A DNA stretch of 64,000 bases from Nodosilinea sp. P-1105 (GTDB taxonomy: Bacteria; Cyanobacteriota; Cyanobacteriia; Phormidesmidales; Phormidesmidaceae). Position numbers and translations under genes: made by a program. Under the pieces are notes generated by a model, which worked only from the letters and a program-made list of their open reading frames with translations, made no database searches and was not told the DNA's origin. How positions within the stretch are numbered: position 1 is the stretch's first letter; each line of letters opens with the position of its first letter. The stretch is taken from positions 1 to 64,000 of the forward strand of contig NZ_SMDQ01000030.1 in NCBI RefSeq assembly GCF_012911975.1, in the 5' to 3' direction. This document shows, one piece after another, positions 42,498-51,667 of the stretch.

Positions 42498-44477
42498 TTA
42501 AGAATTGGCGACTTGGTAGCGATCGCGACCTGCCACCTTAGCCGCATATAGGGCCTTATCGGCCTGCTCTATCAAACCTTCCATCGATTGACCAGGGTAG
42601 GGAACTGTGACCGCCACCCCTAAGCTGAGGGTGACCCAATCACTCACCTGAGAGCTAGCGTGGTCGATCTGCAGCCCCTTGATCTGCTGTTGAATCGCCT
42701 CAGCAACCGCCGTTGCCCCGGCTAGGGAGGTATTGGGCAACAGGGCCACAAACTCTTCGCCACCGTAACGAGCAACCAAGTCTGCCGGGCGCCTAGCCGT
42801 AGCCTGAATCGCCTGAGCCACAGCCTTTAGACAGTCATCCCCAGCCTGGTGACCGTAGGTGTCGTTAAACCCTTTGAAATAGTCAATATCCATCATAATC
42901 AGGGCCAAGGGCTGCTGTTCCCGGGTTGCCCGCCGCCATTCATGGTTTAACCTCTGATCAAACTGACGGCGATTCGCCACCTGGGTCAAGCCGTCAACAT
43001 GGGCAAGCTGGTCTAAACGGGCATTAGCCGCTGCCAATTGGGCATAGAGTTCGGCCTGTTGAATCGCAATACCCACCTGGGTCGCCAACTGTCTGACCAG
43101 ATCAATTTCGAGCTTTTCCCAGCGGCGAGGCCCAGAACACTGGTTCAAAATCAGCAGTCCCCAAAGGTGTGTTGTGGTGGCAATGGGGGCAATCATTAGA
43201 GACCGGATAGGTAATTGCCGAAACAGCTGCAACTCTGGGCTAGGGATGCTAGTGGTTTCTAGATCGGGGATAGAGTACAGCCGCCCCTGCTGGTAAAAAT
43301 CAGGCTGAATACGCTGTAAGACCGCTTCAAGCTGGGTGTTCCCCTGCAAGGTCGAGCAGCTACCTTGGGCGCATTCCACCGCAATGTGCCCCACAGCAGA
43401 CCCTTGAAATTGGTAGATAAAGGCGCGTTCGGCCTGCAAAAATTGCTGCACTTCCGTGACTGTGGTGGCCAGAATATTGTCCAGGTTCAGGGACTCACGA
43501 ATGCGATCGGCAATGCGGTTCACCAAACGTTCTCGGGCAATTTGCTTTTGCAGGGCCGCCTTGGCCCGCCGCCGTTCATGCACTTGTCGCTGCAAGGTTT
43601 GATTAGACTGGCTCAGGTCTTGGGTGCGATCGGCCACAATTTCCCGCAGGGTATCAATGGCCATATGGGTCTCGATCAAATCTAGCCCTTGCATCAGGCT
43701 AGTGGGGGTAATCAACCCAATCAAACGCTCTTGCTCATCCACCACAGCCAGCCGACGCATTCCATAGGCCTGCATGTGCTGGTGGGCTTGCCAGAGCGTC
43801 ACCTGGGGGTGAGTCGATCGCACCGGAGATGACATGATCTGGGCCGCTTGCCAGGTGTGCAGCGGCGGCGGCGATGCCTGCAACTGTAGTCGCAGGATAT
43901 CTCGTTCGGTAACCATGCCCAGGGGGGGCAACCCAGGCTGCCCCGTTTGGGTAACGATCAAGCAGCTCACCTGGTGCTGATGCAGTTGTCGAATCAGGTC
44001 AAGCCCAGAGACCCCAGGGTGGACACAAATCACCTGGGGCACCATCACCTCTTCCACTCGGCGCAGCCGTAGCAGATCAATCGGTTTTAGCAACTGGCGA
44101 ATGCCCTCATAGGTGAGCACACCTGTCAGGGTGCCCTGGGCAGAGACAATGGGCAGATGGCGCACCCGAGCATGACGCATCTGGGTTAGCACCATCAAAA
44201 CATTATCCAGTTGAGTCTCGGTTAATACCATGGGGTGGCGCTGCATAGCTTGGCCCAGGGTGAGTGGCCCCAGGGGCTGGCGTTCAGCCATCAGCCGGAC
44301 TAGATCGCGCTCAGTAAACAACCCCACTGGGTGCTGGTGGTCGTCGATGACGATCACGTAGCTACGCTTGGCTTGACTCATACAGGCCAAAACCTGAGTC
44401 AGAGCGTCATTGGCAGCCATGACTAAAGGCTGCCGCTCTATTGCCTGAACTAGAGGAAAGATCGAGTTAGCTGGCAT
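42498..44477 (-). CDS. Four-CBS, GAF and GGDEF protein (diguanylate cyclase)
   Basis: This 659-residue protein has two CBS pairs in residues 1-275 (SYVIVIDDHQHPVGLFTERDLVRLM; VRHLPIVSAQGTLTGVLTYEGIRQLL; VSCLIVTQTG...MVTERDIL; RLAVVDEQERLIGLITPTSLM). A coiled-coil linker and a GAF domain (about 320-485) follow, then a GGDEF domain ending near residue 655. The active-site loop is GGEEF, so c-di-GMP synthesis is expected. The GAF lacks the Cys-His pair seen in the kinase at 36372. CBS pairs bind adenine nucleotides, so energy or nucleotide sensing is plausible. No EAL domain is present. Confidence 0.92.
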   Translation of the reverse strand: MPANSIFPLVQAIERQPLVMAANDALTQVLACMSQAKRSYVIVIDDHQHPVGLFTERDLVRLMAERQPLGPLTLGQAMQRHPMVLTETQLDNVLMVLTQMRHARVRHLPIVSAQGTLTGVLTYEGIRQLLKPIDLLRLRRVEEVMVPQVICVHPGVSGLDLIRQLHQHQVSCLIVTQTGQPGLPPLGMVTERDILRLQLQASPPPLHTWQAAQIMSSPVRSTHPQVTLWQAHQHMQAYGMRRLAVVDEQERLIGLITPTSLMQGLDLIETHMAIDTLREIVADRTQDLSQSNQTLQRQVHERRRAKAALQKQIARERLVNRIADRIRESLNLDNILATTVTEVQQFLQAERAFIYQFQGSAVGHIAVECAQGSCSTLQGNTQLEAVLQRIQPDFYQQGRLYSIPDLETTSIPSPELQLFRQLPIRSLMIAPIATTTHLWGLLILNQCSGPRRWEKLEIDLVRQLATQVGIAIQQAELYAQLAAANARLDQLAHVDGLTQVANRRQFDQRLNHEWRRATREQQPLALIMMDIDYFKGFNDTYGHQAGDDCLKAVAQAIQATARRPADLVARYGGEEFVALLPNTSLAGATAVAEAIQQQIKGLQIDHASSQVSDWVTLSLGVAVTVPYPGQSMEGLIEQADKALYAAKVAGRDRYQVANS

Positions 44478-44519
44478 GGGATCAAGGGGTAAGAAACATT
44501 GCCATTCCCTGCTATGAGG

Positions 44520-44575
44520 GTGCCTAGTTTAGGCTCAGCCTTATCCACGGCCCTGTAAAAAGTTCATAGAACGTT
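44520..44575 (-). promoter_or_regulatory. Shared upstream element, GGDEF gene copy
   Basis: On the minus strand this reads ACGTTCTATGAACTTTTTAC, then a less conserved middle, then GCTGAGCCTAAACTAGGCAC. It matches the element at 42361-42414 over both ends with similar spacing. It ends 43 bases before the GGDEF gene start. Confidence 0.45.
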
Positions 44576-44721
44576 GTGTCTATGGATACCTCGTACTGCC
44601 TGGCAAAAATATGACCACCGTTGCTGAGGGGGCAGGTGCTAGGTGTCAGAGGCTATCGATCGATGGGTACGCACGCTTTGCCCATCCTACGGGGGTATTT
44701 TTTATCCAAAAATCGCCTTAG

Positions 44722-45678
44722 CTACAGGGAAACCGCCGAGCGGTCTCGCTGGTCAACGATCGCTGTTCCAGCGGCAGTAATCGGCTTAATTCCGCCCAGA
44801 TCCAGGATTTGGGGAATTAAATCTTCCCGGCGAACCGCCATCAGGTGAACCCCCTGACAGATTTGGTGAGCCGCTTTTACCTGTTCACCGGCAATTTTGA
44901 TTCCCTCTTGCAGGGGGTCGGCGGCGGCGGCCAGGCGATCGACAATGGTTTGGGGAATTTGGGCGCCCGGCACGTTGCGGTTGATAAAGTTGGCGTTTTT
45001 GGCCGACTTCAGCAAAAAGATACCGGCCAGCACCGGACGGTTAGACCCGGCGGCAACTTGGTCCATAAACTTAGCCAGGCGGTCAAAGTCAGTAATCAAC
45101 TGACTCTGGAAAAATTGGGCTCCGGCCTGCACTTTGGCCTCAAACCGGCGCTGGAGCCCTGACCAACTGCGGGACTGGGGATCCACTGCTGCCCCACAAA
45201 ACAGATCCAACGGGCCGTCGGTCAGGGGCTTTTCGTGGCTGTCTGCCCCGCCATTCAACTGGTGAATCAGCTTTAACAGGCGCACCGATTCTAGGTCAAA
45301 TACCCCCCGGGCCTCGGGGTGGTCCCCCGCTTTCACCGGGTCACCGGTTAGGGCTAACAGGTTGCGCAGGCCCAGGGCATGGGCCCCCAACAGATCCGCC
45401 TGCAGGGCAATGCGGTTGCGATCGCGGCAGGCCATCTGACAAATGGCCTCTATCCCTTCCTGTTGCAACAATACCGCCGCCGCCAAGGAGGCCATGCGCA
45501 TTACCGCCCGACTGCCGTCGGTCACATTCACCCCATGCACGCGCCCCTTTAACATCCGGGCCTTGGCCAGCATATGGCTGGGGTCGCCACCCTTGGGGGG
45601 CATCACCTCTGCAGTGACCAGAAAATCTCCCGCTTGGGCAGCGGTCCGGAATCGATAACCCAGGGGTGCAGCAGTCAA
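44722..45678 (-). CDS. metF: Methylenetetrahydrofolate reductase family protein
   Basis: This 318-residue flavoprotein of the MetF family reduces methylene-tetrahydrofolate to methyl-tetrahydrofolate for methionine synthesis. Conserved segments are FLVTAEVMPPKGGDPSHM (catalytic Glu region), GVNVTDGSRAVMRM, ICQMACRDRNRIALQADLLGAHALGLRNLLALTGDP and AGAQFFQSQLITDFDRLAKFM. It begins with a TTG at 45678, supported by AAGGAG seven bases upstream (45686-45691), and no nearby ATG fits. Because paralogues exist in cyanobacteria, the exact folate role is likely but not certain. Confidence 0.88.
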   Translation of the reverse strand: MTAAPLGYRFRTAAQAGDFLVTAEVMPPKGGDPSHMLAKARMLKGRVHGVNVTDGSRAVMRMASLAAAVLLQQEGIEAICQMACRDRNRIALQADLLGAHALGLRNLLALTGDPVKAGDHPEARGVFDLESVRLLKLIHQLNGGADSHEKPLTDGPLDLFCGAAVDPQSRSWSGLQRRFEAKVQAGAQFFQSQLITDFDRLAKFMDQVAAGSNRPVLAGIFLLKSAKNANFINRNVPGAQIPQTIVDRLAAAADPLQEGIKIAGEQVKAAHQICQGVHLMAVRREDLIPQILDLGGIKPITAAGTAIVDQRDRSAVSL

Positions 45679-45975
45679 ACAAAATCTCCTTGAAAAGCAT
45701 TCTCAACAGGCGTTTGGCTAGTATAACCTGTTGGGGGAGCGGGACTGGAGCCAGGATCGGCTGGAACACAACGCCTCTGAACCAGTGTTCTAGGAGACTT
45801 CCCAGCAAGAAAATTCCGCGTTTAGTCAGCGATCGTAGCTTTCGTAGGGTGGGCATTGCCCACCACTCACCCACCACTCAGTAGAACATGTCCTAAAAGT
45901 CAGCTTACGGTGCCAGATATCAAGTTGCAGGCGTAGTAGCTGACCGAGGCCGCGAGGTATAAGTGCCAACCCAGG
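45679..45975. other. Intergenic region with GTAGGGTGGGC palindrome
   Basis: No gene was found. The arms GGTGGGCA (45848-45855) and TGCCCACC (45857-45864) form a tight palindrome that recurs in similar form near 58060. CACCACTCACCCACCACTCA follows as a short direct repeat. Confidence 0.5.
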
Positions 45976-46986
45976 TTAAACGGGATGGGAAAAGCCGAGG
46001 GCGTCTTTAACTTTGGCCAGGGTGGGATAGGCCACAGCGGCCGCCTTTTCCTGCCCGGTTTTCAGGATTTGCTCCAGGTAGGCGCGATCGCCCATTAAGG
46101 CATTAAACTTAGCCTGAATCGGAGCCAACGCCTGCACCGCCGTCTCTGCCAGCAGGGGCTTAAACTGACCCCAGCCCATGTCTTGGCACTCTGCGACCAC
46201 TGCCGCTTTGGTCTGGCCCGACAGCACCATATATAACCCCAGCAGGTTGTGGCACTCGGGTCGGGCTGGGTCATCAAACCACAGCCCCCGCTCAGGATCG
46301 GTCTTAGCCCGCTTAATTTTTTTGGTAATCACCTCCGGCGAATCGGTCAAATCAATCCGGCTTTGTTCAGACGGGTCAGACTTCGACATTTTCTTTGTGC
46401 CATCGGTGAGACTCATCACCCGCGCCCCCGCCTCACGGATCATCGGCTCTGGCACTTTCAAAATCGGGGTATCTTCGCTGCCATACTGAAAATTGAGCCG
46501 GGCAGCAATGTCGCGGGTGAGTTCCAGGTGCTGCTTTTGGTCTTCCCCCACTGGCACCAGGTCAGGCTCATACAGCAAAATGTCTGCCGCCTGCAGCACC
46601 GGGTAATCCAATAACCCGATGCTGACGTTTTCTCCCTGCTTCACCGCCTTTTCTTTGAACTGAATCATCCGCTCTAACCAGTTGAGGGGGGTAATGCAGT
46701 TAAATAACCAAGCCAACTCGGCATGGGCGGATAGGTGCGACTGCACAAAGATCGTCGCCTGCTCGGGGTCAATGCCACAGGCGATGTAAGTAGCGGCGAC
46801 CTTGTAGGTATTGTCTGCTAAGCGTTGGGGGTCATGGGGCACGGTGATGGCATGCAAATCGGCCATGAATAAAAAAGCATCGTACTGGTCTTGCAGCTCG
46901 ACCCAGTTGCGAATCGCCCCCAGATAGTTACCCAGATGTAGGTTGCCGGTGGGTTGAATGCCAGAAAGAATGCGCTGTTTGGCCAT
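45976..46986 (-). CDS. trpS: Tryptophanyl-tRNA synthetase
   Basis: This 336-residue class I synthetase charges tRNA-Trp. The HIGH-type motif is in ILSGIQPTGNLHLGNYLGAI and the KMSKS loop is TDGTKKMSKSDPSEQSRIDL. The length is typical of the family. The ATG at 46986 (MAKQRILSG) matches the usual start; another ATG lies two codons upstream. It is transcribed towards metF with repeat DNA between. Confidence 0.97.
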   Translation of the reverse strand: MAKQRILSGIQPTGNLHLGNYLGAIRNWVELQDQYDAFLFMADLHAITVPHDPQRLADNTYKVAATYIACGIDPEQATIFVQSHLSAHAELAWLFNCITPLNWLERMIQFKEKAVKQGENVSIGLLDYPVLQAADILLYEPDLVPVGEDQKQHLELTRDIAARLNFQYGSEDTPILKVPEPMIREAGARVMSLTDGTKKMSKSDPSEQSRIDLTDSPEVITKKIKRAKTDPERGLWFDDPARPECHNLLGLYMVLSGQTKAAVVAECQDMGWGQFKPLLAETAVQALAPIQAKFNALMGDRAYLEQILKTGQEKAAAVAYPTLAKVKDALGFSHPV

Positions 46987-47198
46987 AGTCATTGATAGTG
47001 GTGGCAGGGACGATAAAGCGTCTCTAAGGGTAGATCGGCCGCCTGGCGGCAGGTAACTCTCCCAAGGGACATCTGAGCTGGATCAGCCCACGTCCCTTAC
47101 GAATCTACCCCATCCCTGCCATTCCAGGCATCTCGCCGTCTAGCTTTCGTGATGAGTGACCTTTGGGAAATGCCTGGTATTCCTGGGGAAACAGGTAT

Positions 47199-48137
47199 CT
47201 AGATTGACGTTTTGGCGGGGGGATAGGAGGGTTCGGCTGGGGCTGGGCCAGGGTTAAGCTGACCGCCAAACCGGCGTAACTCCAGCAGCTTAATGCCAAT
47301 TTGGGACTCGTACTGGCTCAGCAGGCGGGCGTAGATGTAGCCTGCCCGGCCATCCAAAAAGCCGAGTTGTACACCGTACACCAGCCAAAACCGCAGTAGG
47401 GGGCGGCAGGGTAAACGCACCCAGATGGTTTTTAGAAATCGCTTGCGCTGCACCGGATTGCCGAACAGGTTGGGGGCAATGGTGTCTCCTCGATCTCGGC
47501 CGGTAAGCAGGTTGTAGTAGACCCTGGCTTCCCAGTTAGAGTAGCGGTTGTGGCGGGCCAGCCAATGGTACAGGTCTCGCAGGTCTTCGTGGATGATGTC
47601 ATGGCGCAAGTAGCCCACGGCCCCCTCGATGATCACATGTTCGTGGACTTCGTTGTCGCCAGTGTTGGGAATATCGGCGGTGTGTAGGTTTTCGTAGCGG
47701 CCCTGGCGATGGCGAAACAGGCGCAGGTTCCAGTCGGGGTATTTGCCGCCGTGGCGAATCCAGGTGCCCAAAAACCAGACTCGCCGGTTGAGGTAGTAGC
47801 CGTCGTAACTGCCCTGATGAATGGCCGTAGCGATTTCATCCCATAAAGCAGGGGGAATGCGCTCATCACAGTCGACAATCAACACCCACTCATGGCTAAA
47901 GGGCAGATGGTCTAAGGCCCAGTTTTTCTTTTTGGGCCAGTCACCACTGAACTGAAATTGGATGACCTGGGCTCCGGCCGCAGCGGCGATCGCGGCGGTG
48001 CGATCGCTACTCTGGGAGTCCACCACAAAGATCTCGTTGGCCCGTGCCAAACTCGCCAAGCAGGCCGGCAGGTTGCGCTCTTCATTTTTGGCCGGAATTA
48101 GCACAGAGACCGGCACTTTGTCAGGGCATGGGGTCAT
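47199..48137 (-). CDS. Family 2 glycosyltransferase (WaaE/KdtX-like)
   Basis: This 312-residue GT-A enzyme transfers sugar from a nucleotide donor to a cell-surface glycan. The start VSVLIPAKNEERNLPACLASL and the donor-metal motif VLIVDCDERIPPALWDEI are visible. YYLNRRVWFLGTWIRHGGKYPDWNLRLFRHRQGRYE and HEHVIIEGAVGYLRHDIIHED resemble lipopolysaccharide-core WaaE-type enzymes. The ATG at 48137 overlaps the end of the upstream glycosyltransferase gene by 17 bases, so the pair is translationally linked. Acceptor and sugar are unknown. Confidence 0.9.
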   Translation of the reverse strand: MTPCPDKVPVSVLIPAKNEERNLPACLASLARANEIFVVDSQSSDRTAAIAAAAGAQVIQFQFSGDWPKKKNWALDHLPFSHEWVLIVDCDERIPPALWDEIATAIHQGSYDGYYLNRRVWFLGTWIRHGGKYPDWNLRLFRHRQGRYENLHTADIPNTGDNEVHEHVIIEGAVGYLRHDIIHEDLRDLYHWLARHNRYSNWEARVYYNLLTGRDRGDTIAPNLFGNPVQRKRFLKTIWVRLPCRPLLRFWLVYGVQLGFLDGRAGYIYARLLSQYESQIGIKLLELRRFGGQLNPGPAPAEPSYPPAKTSI

Positions 48138-49098
48138 GGGGAGGGCCTTTAACAGCATCAGCGTCCACCACGGGGCGCAGCCGGCTATAGGCTAAGTGGC
48201 CAATGCCGCTGCACACATAGCCGAGCTGACCATAACTATAGGCCAGGTGTTCAAACCGTTGGCTAGGATCACCCCCAGGGCTTAATCCCTTCCTTAGCCC
48301 CCGCACCAGGTTGAGGCTGCGACTTCCTATGCTCCCCAGGGTAAGGGTTTGCTCTAGCCGATCGCGATGACATTCGCTGATGCCCTGCCACCAGCTACGG
48401 TGCAAAAACCAGCGACGGCGCAGGCGGTTTGGGGCGACCTGGTGGGTGACTTCTGCCTGGGGCACATACAACACCCCCAATCCGGTGGCCAACACCCGTT
48501 GGGTCATGTACAGTTCTTCGTTGGATAACAGGCTGTGACCTACCCGCCCCAAATCCACATTAAACCCCCCCATGACCTGCCACACCGACTTTTGAATGGC
48601 GTAGTTCAGCCCCCGGGGCGTTTGCCGAGGATTGGTAATGGGCCGCATGGCTGGCCCTAAATCGTAAATCCCCAGGGTTTCCAGCATACCTGGGGATAGC
48701 CAAAGCGGCGGATTATAGCCTGGGGGCCAGGCCAGACGTACCCGCCCACCTGCGATCGCCACCGACGACGGGGGGGCAAAAGCCATCGCCAGAGCCGCCA
48801 GCCACCCGGTTGCCGCCTCGGCATCGTCATCCAGGTAGGCCAGAATCTGCCCCCGGGCTACCTGCGCTCCCCGGTTACGAGCCGTGGATAGCCCTAGGGT
48901 GCCTTCATACACATAGGTGATGGGCGGGTCAGGCCCAAAGGCCTCAATTACCTGGCGGGTATTATCGGTCGAGGCGTTATCGATAATGATGATTTCGTAG
49001 GGGTGGTAGGTCTGCGATCGCAGGCTATCCACCGCCGCCTTCAGGTCGTTAGCGCGGTTATGGGTACAGATAATGGCTGAAATCAGCGGTTGATCCAT
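48121..49098 (-). CDS. Family 2 glycosyltransferase
   Basis: This 325-residue GT-A enzyme has the family start ISAIICTHNRANDLKAAVDSLRSQTYHPYEIIIIDNASTDNT. The acidic metal motif is ILAYLDDDAEAATGW near residue 93. Later segments (SNEELYMTQRVLATGLGVLYVPQAEVTHQVAPNRL) fit enzymes making polysaccharide or O-chain sugars. It overlaps the next glycosyltransferase by 17 bases, forming a two-gene operon for a surface glycan. Repeats of GGCAGAG lie upstream of its start. Confidence 0.9.
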   Translation of the reverse strand: MDQPLISAIICTHNRANDLKAAVDSLRSQTYHPYEIIIIDNASTDNTRQVIEAFGPDPPITYVYEGTLGLSTARNRGAQVARGQILAYLDDDAEAATGWLAALAMAFAPPSSVAIAGGRVRLAWPPGYNPPLWLSPGMLETLGIYDLGPAMRPITNPRQTPRGLNYAIQKSVWQVMGGFNVDLGRVGHSLLSNEELYMTQRVLATGLGVLYVPQAEVTHQVAPNRLRRRWFLHRSWWQGISECHRDRLEQTLTLGSIGSRSLNLVRGLRKGLSPGGDPSQRFEHLAYSYGQLGYVCSGIGHLAYSRLRPVVDADAVKGPPHDPMP

Positions 49099-49218
49099 GA
49101 CCTAGTAAAGAAAGGCAGAGGGCAGAGGGCAGAGGGCAGCTATCCACTCAGCCCTATGGGGTGAGCACAACATGACAGAAACACCTCAAGTCCCTTAGTG
49201 TTTGGATCCTAGACTAAG

Positions 49219-49232
49219 CCACTATCTAGTGG
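49219..49232. promoter_or_regulatory. Short perfect palindrome upstream of deoC
   Basis: CCACTA and TAGTGG flank a TC spacer, 77 bases before the deoC start and between divergent genes. It could be an operator or a small hairpin. A related CCACTAGTGG palindrome lies after deoC at 50096-50109. Confidence 0.35.
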
Positions 49233-49308
49233 CGCGATATAGTGAAAAACGGTCGTTTTGCTAACGGCCTAGTCCATCATTCGGCACCTATCAGGAGACC
49301 CCTCACCC

Positions 49309-49998
49309 ATGGCCAAGGGTTTGTTCGCCACCGATGACGCCATCGACCTAGCTCCATTGATTGACCACTCGTTATTGAGCCCCACCGCCACCCCAGACCA
49401 GGTTAGCCAGTGGTGTGCCGATGCCGATCGCTACGGGTTTGCATCGGTATGTATTTCTCCCTGCTACGTAGGTCAGGCCGCTGATTTATTGCACCAGCGG
49501 CCGGTCCAGGTGTGTACTGTGATTGGTTTTCCCACCGGGGCCACCACCACCGCCACCAAACTCTACGAAGCCCAGGAAGCCGTCGAGCGAGGGGCCACCG
49601 AACTAGACGTGGTGATTAACCTGGGCTGGCTCAAGTCAGGGCAGCAAGATGCCATCCACCGAGAGATCGCCCTCCTGTGTGAAGAAACCGGCCAGCCAGT
49701 CAAGGCCATCCTAGAAACGGCCCTACTCACCCCGGCAGAAATTACCCTGGCCGCCGAACTCTGTATGGATGCCGGGGCCACCTTTTTAAAAACCAGCACC
49801 GGCTGGCATGGGGGGGCCACCATCGAGGTGGTCGAGCAACTGCGAGAGTTATCCAAGGGCCGGGTGGGCATCAAAGCCTCAGGCGGGATTCGGACTGCGG
49901 CCCAGGCGATCGCTCTGGTGCAAGCGGGGGCAACGCGCCTGGGCACCTCCCAGGGGCCAGAGTTGATGCGGCAGCAAAAAACCTCAGGGGGTGGCTAG
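49309..49998 (+). CDS. deoC: Deoxyribose-phosphate aldolase
   Basis: This 229-residue TIM-barrel enzyme cleaves 2-deoxyribose 5-phosphate to acetaldehyde and glyceraldehyde 3-phosphate in nucleoside catabolism. The Schiff-base lysine is Lys161 in TFLKTSTGW. Asp100 ([16 protein letters not shown]) and Lys189 ([11 protein letters not shown]) complete the active site. AGGAG precedes the ATG. No other deo gene is adjacent; it is a single-gene unit in front of a palindrome. Confidence 0.96.
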   Translation: MAKGLFATDDAIDLAPLIDHSLLSPTATPDQVSQWCADADRYGFASVCISPCYVGQAADLLHQRPVQVCTVIGFPTGATTTATKLYEAQEAVERGATELDVVINLGWLKSGQQDAIHREIALLCEETGQPVKAILETALLTPAEITLAAELCMDAGATFLKTSTGWHGGATIEVVEQLRELSKGRVGIKASGGIRTAAQAIALVQAGATRLGTSQGPELMRQQKTSGGG

Positions 49999-50095
49999 TA
50001 CAGAAAGGCAGAAGTAAAAAGGCAAAAGGCAGAAAGGGAATCTCGCTCTAGGCAGCGGTTTGGCTGACGGGAGTAGGTGAGTTATTTCTGCCGCA

Positions 50096-50109
50096 GACCA
50101 CTAGTGGTC
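50096..50109. terminator. Perfect palindrome between convergent genes
   Basis: GACCACTAGTGGTC is a 14-bp perfect palindrome about 100 bases after the deoC stop and 20 bases beyond the stop of the converging gene. No T-run is present. It may mark a bidirectional 3' boundary or a dispersed repeat. Confidence 0.35.
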
Positions 50110-50129
50110 GGTCAAGGCCGCACCAGATC

Positions 50130-50555
50130 TCACGAATTAGCCGATGCCACCGCTGCCTTGTAGGCAATCCAGCCCCCGTATTCCGACACATCGGGCCAGC
50201 CGTGTTCGTCGATTAAGGTTTTAGGGTAGAGAAACGCGATCGCTGTGCCGCCTCCCACCAGTTGCACCTCATGGGGGTACATGTGGGGAGGTTCATTCTC
50301 TTTTAGGTAGGTGTATTGCTGCGGCGTCATGGCATAGAGTTCTCCAGGAATCGAAATCCCCCCTTCCCCGACTTCATAGATTCCAGGGTGCCAACCGTCC
50401 TTCACCGCGTGTAGCCGATAAATTGGGGCCGTTTGCGCCTCTCCCACAAAATCGGCCCCTTGCAAGTTTTGATTGTCGGGTTGGCCGCGCAGGGCCGATC
50501 CACAAATAAATACTGTAATCTGCTCTGTTGTATCAGTCATTGGTGTATCAGTCAT
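50130..50555 (-). CDS. Gamma-glutamylcyclotransferase-fold protein
   Basis: This 141-residue protein resembles the AIG2/gamma-glutamylcyclotransferase fold, especially the C-terminal domain of allophanate hydrolase. Matching features are VFICGSALRGQPDNQNLQGADFVGEAQTAPIYRLHAVKDGWHPGIYEVGEGGISIPGELYAM, then EPPHMYPHEVQL and YGGWIAYKAA. A catalytic Glu is expected in this fold (several are present, such as GEGG and PGELY). No allophanate hydrolase amidase domain is attached or adjacent. The first 15 bases of the gene are tandemly duplicated (MTDTPMTDT), so the ATG at 50540 is an alternative start. Confidence 0.82.
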   Translation of the reverse strand: MTDTPMTDTTEQITVFICGSALRGQPDNQNLQGADFVGEAQTAPIYRLHAVKDGWHPGIYEVGEGGISIPGELYAMTPQQYTYLKENEPPHMYPHEVQLVGGGTAIAFLYPKTLIDEHGWPDVSEYGGWIAYKAAVASANS

Positions 50556-50646
50556 TGGCTCCCTTTCCGTTGCCCATCAGGCTCACATTGTCCACTTTAG
50601 ATCATCCACCTTAGAGGATTAGGGAACCCTGCTGATACTGAATTGT

Positions 50647-51258
50647 CTAAACCACTTCGCTACCAGGTTCTAAGACGGCCAAAAGACAGGTGGAGGCGGT
50701 GAAAGCAATCAGCGGGTGGTCCCCTCGCTGGGCCAGCTTAGCGGCGGTTGTCAGCAGTTTGTCAACCGTTTGGCCCTGCTTGAAGATGCTGTAGCCCTGG
50801 CCTTGGTACAACAGTCCATCAATGGGGTTAGCCATATCGGGTACCCGCAGCCGCTGTAGTTGGTAGGCACTGGGGTGGGTCAACAGTAGGCATGGCTTAG
50901 GACCAAACACCGGGTACACCCTATAGCCAGGGTTACGGTCAGGCGGGGCATAGCGGGCCCCAGGTTCATGGGCCCACACCGCATACCCTCGAACCGTTTG
51001 GGTCAGGGCCACATAGTCATCCCGTCTGCCCAGGCGCGCCATCACATCTAAGGCTTTTGACGCCTGGGTGGTGGTCTTAAAAAAGCTGTAGAACTGATTA
51101 TCGACATATATCGCTGGCAGCCTGTGATCAATGTCGGGCACCCAAATATGGCAGGGGGTATACAGGCCGCGATCCAGTAAAAGCTTGCATTCAATGGCGT
51201 GGGGGGACAGGGGGCCAATCTGGGGGGACACGATTTCGAGAGAGGAATTTAAAGCCAT
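50647..51258 (-). CDS. Hypothetical protein with two internal repeats
   Basis: This 203-residue protein was not recognised beyond looking like a cyanobacterial conserved hypothetical. It contains two similar halves. Residues about 48-100 read PAIYVDNQFYSFFKTTTQASKALDVMARLGRRDDYVALTQTVRGYAVWAHEPGA. Residues about 147-200 read DGLLYQGQGYSIFKQGQTVDKLLTTAAKLAQRGDHPLIAFTASTCLLAVLEPGS. The shared pattern is aromatic-x-x-FK...L...A.L..RGD..L......A..EPG. No signal peptide or catalytic motif was seen. It is transcribed in the same direction as the cyclotransferase-like gene, 91 bases upstream. Confidence 0.75.
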   Translation of the reverse strand: MALNSSLEIVSPQIGPLSPHAIECKLLLDRGLYTPCHIWVPDIDHRLPAIYVDNQFYSFFKTTTQASKALDVMARLGRRDDYVALTQTVRGYAVWAHEPGARYAPPDRNPGYRVYPVFGPKPCLLLTHPSAYQLQRLRVPDMANPIDGLLYQGQGYSIFKQGQTVDKLLTTAAKLAQRGDHPLIAFTASTCLLAVLEPGSEVV

Positions 51259-51667
51259 GTTTATGGGGTAGGTCTCGGTTGGAGAACAGAGGAGGAATCA
51301 AAAATTAGGTCTAGAAAATTAGGGCAGTCATCTGGCCTAACCGCAAGATACCCAAAGTTCCTCAGGTTATCGCCACAGGCGATCGCCGATCAGCAGCCCT
51401 ACTTCATAGCATCGGCAAATTCCAAACCAATCCCAATGTAGAAAAAACGGACTTTCACGTCCTGAAAGAATTACCACCCTGAGGAGATTACTGAGCCTAG
51501 CCGGGCTAAAGTGTCGAAATGTTAACGACGGGGTTAATTGGGAGGCACGGCAGAGACCTTAGAACCACCCAATAGAATTCAGCCCTATCGGGCAAACCCC
51601 TCAATATCAGTTGGTTGGCCCCCAGCGATTCCTGATATGGTGAACGTTGACTCCCCTATTTCTGGCT
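51259..51667. other. Intergenic region before chlD
   Basis: No gene or clear repeat was found. The region lies between divergent genes and should contain the chlD promoter. A CCTAGCCGGGCTAAAG palindrome-like stretch occurs near 51498. A TTG at 51647 is in frame with chlD but gives an unlikely extension. Confidence 0.4.
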
